From CAZVVG01 sp964630615 (GTDB taxonomy: Bacteria; Patescibacteriota; Minisyncoccia; Moranbacterales; UBA2206), in NCBI GenBank assembly GCA_964630615.1, contig CAZVVG010000017.1, forward strand, positions 1 to 14,255: 14,255 nucleotides of DNA, given 5' to 3'. Below are positions 12,522 to 14,255 of this stretch, in pieces (position 1 is the stretch's first letter; every line of letters starts with the position of its first letter). A program made the position numbers and the translations under genes. The notes under the pieces were generated by a model. It saw nothing but the letters and a program-made list of their open reading frames with translations. It did not search any database and was not told where the DNA came from.

Positions 12522-13007
12522 TTAACTATTATGCAAATGACAGATAGCGATAGCCAAGGCGTCAGCAACATCGTCTGGCTTGGGTATTTTTTTTAGCTTG
12601 AGGATTTCTTTTACCATAAACTGAACTTGTTTTTTTTCTGCCTGTCCGTAACCCGTTACCGCTTGCTTTACTTGGAGGGGAGTATAACTGGCTACTTTAA
12701 CATCTTTTTTTGCTAAAGTCAAAAGGATCGCGCCCCGGGACTGACTTACAGGAATGACGGTTTTTTGGTTTTTGAAGAAGAAGATTTTTTCAATGGCCGC
12801 TTCCTGGGGAGCAAAGTGGTCCAGGATTGATTTAAGGTCGGCTCCAACTTCCTTAAGGCGCTCGGCCTCCGGTTTTTTCTTGTCTGTTTTTATGAATCCA
12901 AAGCCTAAGGGAAGCAGTTGGTTTTGTTTTTTTTCGATAACGGCCCAGCCCGTCGTAGCTGTTCCCGGATCAACGCCAATAACCCTTAATTTATTGGAAT
13001 TTTTCAT
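12522..13007 (-). CDS. ruvC: Holliday junction endonuclease RuvC
   Basis: RuvC is a dimeric nuclease that resolves Holliday junctions made during recombination, working with the RuvAB branch-migration motor. At 161 aa it has standard size. The four catalytic acidic residues are visible: Asp13 in IGVDPGTATTGWAV, Glu73 in AAIEKIFFFKN, and Asp146 and Asp149 in KPDDVADALAIAICH. The VTGYGQAEKKQVQFMV segment (117-132) is also typical. It follows yebC by 6 nt, a frequent bacterial pairing in which ruvA and ruvB often come next; neither is present here, and the 7TM gene follows after 33 nt instead. No Shine-Dalgarno precedes the ATG, which suggests coupling to yebC translation. Confidence 0.96.
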   Translation of the reverse strand: MKNSNKLRVIGVDPGTATTGWAVIEKKQNQLLPLGFGFIKTDKKKPEAERLKEVGADLKSILDHFAPQEAAIEKIFFFKNQKTVIPVSQSRGAILLTLAKKDVKVASYTPLQVKQAVTGYGQAEKKQVQFMVKEILKLKKIPKPDDVADALAIAICHLHNS

Positions 13008-13013
13008 GAAGAT

Positions 13014-13733
13014 TCATAAATTATCAAAAATTTCCTGAACATCCTCTTGGTTATCAAGTTCTCCAAGCAGCTTTTCGTAAAGGGTTTCAGCATCTTGCGT
13101 AAGAGAAATTTTTTGCCTGGGAAGATAAGCGAGCCGCGCGTCGATTATTTTCAGGGAGAGGTTTTCCAGGATTTCTTTAATTTTTTGTAAATTGCCAGGC
13201 TGGGTTACTACGGAAAGATTTTTTCTCTTATTTTCAAGGTCTTCTGCGCCGGCCTCAATAAGCTGCATTTCTATTTCCGATAACTTTTTTTCCTCCGGAA
13301 GCTCTGTTTCCAAAACGCCTACGAGCTTAAAGAGAAAGCGGACCGATCCAGAAGAGACCAGTTTCCCGCCGAACTTTCCCAAGATTGTCCGAACTTCTCC
13401 CAAGGTCCGATTTTTATTATCCGTGGCGGTTTTAATGAGCATGGCTACCTGACCGGGGCCATAAGCTTCATAAAGGATTTCCTGGATTTCAGCTTGGTCC
13501 TTAAGTTCGCCCGTTCCTCGTTTTATTGCTCGCTCAATATTTTCCTTGGGCAGATTATTCAGCTTAGCTCTTTCAATGGCCAGGCGCAGCTGAAAATTAG
13601 CTTCCGGTTTTCCTCCGCCTTCTCGGGCGGCCAAGGTAATGCTCTTTCCGTGCTTAGTAAAAATCTGACCCCGTTTCGCGTCATTTAGTCCCTTGCGATG
13701 TTTAATTCCAGCCCAGTGACTGTGCCCCGACAT
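13014..13733 (-). CDS. yebC: YebC/TACO1-family protein
   Basis: The 239-aa protein opens with the hallmark MSGHSHWAGIKHRKGLNDAK and continues RGQIFTKHGKSITLAAREGG. Also typical are LPKENIERAIKRGTGE (about 61-76) and YEAYGPGQVAMLIKTATDNK (88-107), with the acidic middle domain after it. Members have been described as DNA-binding regulators and, more recently, as factors that help ribosomes through proline-rich stretches; which applies here cannot be told from sequence. It stands at the head of the tight minus-strand run and is followed by ruvC after 6 nt. The stop is TGA. The start is the conserved MSGHS and a promoter-like sequence lies about 30-60 nt upstream. Confidence 0.96.
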   Translation of the reverse strand: MSGHSHWAGIKHRKGLNDAKRGQIFTKHGKSITLAAREGGGKPEANFQLRLAIERAKLNNLPKENIERAIKRGTGELKDQAEIQEILYEAYGPGQVAMLIKTATDNKNRTLGEVRTILGKFGGKLVSSGSVRFLFKLVGVLETELPEEKKLSEIEMQLIEAGAEDLENKRKNLSVVTQPGNLQKIKEILENLSLKIIDARLAYLPRQKISLTQDAETLYEKLLGELDNQEDVQEIFDNL

Positions 13734-13761
13734 AATTTTTTATTTCAGAAAACTTTCTCTT

Positions 13762-13793
13762 ACTATATTAACACCCGAAGAAGCTATTTTCAA
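13762..13793 (-). promoter_or_regulatory. Possible promoter of the yebC-ruvC-7TM-ATP-grasp run
   Basis: On the minus strand TTGAAA (13793-13788) is followed after 17 bp by TAATAT (13770-13765), overlapping a better -10 TATAGT (13767-13762) at a 20-bp spacing. Either would start transcription some 20-30 nt before yebC. No comparably clear promoter with -35 was found between yebC and the deacetylase gene, so this may drive the whole run. Confidence 0.4.
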
Positions 13794-13881
13794 GAAAAAC
13801 CCTCTTTTCATATTGGATGGTTTGATAAATTAACGACCTAAGTTCTCGGGTTTTTTAAAAAATTAAAGAATCACTAAGATT

Positions 13882-14255
13882 TTAAAAAGATTTAAAAAAC
13901 CAATTAAGAAAAAAATTAATAAGAATGTTTCCCTTTTGGTAAGCTTTTTCTAAAAAGCTAAGTGGACGAACCACTGAAGGGGTTGTCTCTTCATCCTTGG
14001 AAATAAAGGCTCCTAAAATCCAACCCTGGAATTCTAAACTTTGACAATTAATTTTTTCTTGAGGTGACAAAAATTTTTCAGCTAGGACAACTCTTGGTTC
14101 ATTAGCCACTTCTTTTAAATGAGAAAATTTACCCAAGTTTAAAAAAATTTCTTCAGAAGAAACCTCCGGATAATTTTCTGGAATAAGAATAGCAGTATCT
14201 GGATTTTCATCGGAAGTAAGAAGAGGGGCTTGTTCCACAGGATTTTCTAAAAGAG
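13882..14255 (-). CDS. Unrecognised protein, C-terminal 123 residues (cut by window edge)
   Basis: The minus-strand frame ends at a TAA (13882-13884) and stays open to the right edge, so the true start is outside. A GTG at 14238 is not needed as a start. I do not recognise a family. The visible part begins with an acidic, Pro/Glu-rich stretch (LLENPVEQAPLLTSDENPDT), continues through a mixed region with one cysteine (INCQSLEFQGWILGAFIS), and ends in a short hydrophobic, Phe-rich tail (ILINFFLNWFFKSF) that could touch the membrane but is short for a full crossing. It is separated from yebC by 148 bp holding the yebC promoter candidate. The length of open frame in AT-rich DNA makes a real gene likely. 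Confidence 0.6.
   Translation of the reverse strand, partial: LLENPVEQAPLLTSDENPDTAILIPENYPEVSSEEIFLNLGKFSHLKEVANEPRVVLAEKFLSPQEKINCQSLEFQGWILGAFISKDEETTPSVVRPLSFLEKAYQKGNILINFFLNWFFKSF

Noticed and set aside
1..14255. CRISPR array, insertion sequence, tRNA, rRNA or riboswitch
   Set aside because: No spaced direct repeats, transposase-like frames, cloverleaf-like or rRNA-like sequences were seen by eye; nearly all the sequence is accounted for by coding genes.

Overview
The window looks like the replication-origin neighbourhood of a small-genome, AT-rich bacterium, most likely a member of the Patescibacteria (Candidate Phyla Radiation, Parcubacteria-like). The assignment is inference. It rests on rpmH-rnpA-yidC facing away from dnaA-dnaN, no yidD between rnpA and yidC, no recF or gyrB after dnaN, a short single-domain YidC, few Shine-Dalgarno sequences, and the family content. 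TGA is used as an ordinary stop (the MGMT-family gene, trxB, yebC), so this is not a genetic code 25 lineage.

Left arm (1-714, minus strand): yidC (N-terminal part only, cut by the window edge), rnpA and rpmH, the classic translation/membrane-insertion cluster. rpmH (45 aa) is easy to miss because it is short. The 715-938 spacer carries divergent promoters, one DnaA-box-like 9-mer and an AT-rich inverted repeat.

Replication block (939-5211, plus strand): dnaA, a 249-bp AT-rich spacer with DnaA-box-like sites and a TAA-triplet run (candidate oriC), then a tight run of dnaN, a single-domain MGMT-family protein starting inside dnaN, a thioredoxin reductase and a DciA-like (DUF721) protein. Initiator, clamp and a probable helicase-recruitment factor therefore sit together.

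Right arm (5239-14255, all minus strand): reading in the direction of transcription, the C-terminal end of an unrecognised protein cut by the edge, then yebC, ruvC, a seven-helix membrane protein, an ATP-grasp/retropepsin fusion, a cyanophycin-synthetase-like ATP-grasp, a RimK-like ATP-grasp and a YdjC-type deacetylase, with gaps of 37 nt or less from yebC onward. A class A penicillin-binding protein with a C-terminal Ig-like domain follows behind its own extended -10 promoter, which appears to give a leaderless mRNA.

The most interesting region is 7847-12488. Its first two genes correspond to a trio of uncharacterised proteobacterial proteins: an alpha-L-glutamate-ligase-like ATP-grasp, a retropepsin-like 'ATP-dependent zinc protease' and a 7TM protein normally fused to an inactive transglutaminase. 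Here ligase and protease are one polypeptide, the transglutaminase part is missing, and two more ATP-grasp ligases and a deacetylase are added. A plausible but unproven reading is a ligase/protease system that adds and removes amino acids or short peptides on a protein or envelope target, organised at the membrane by the 7TM protein.
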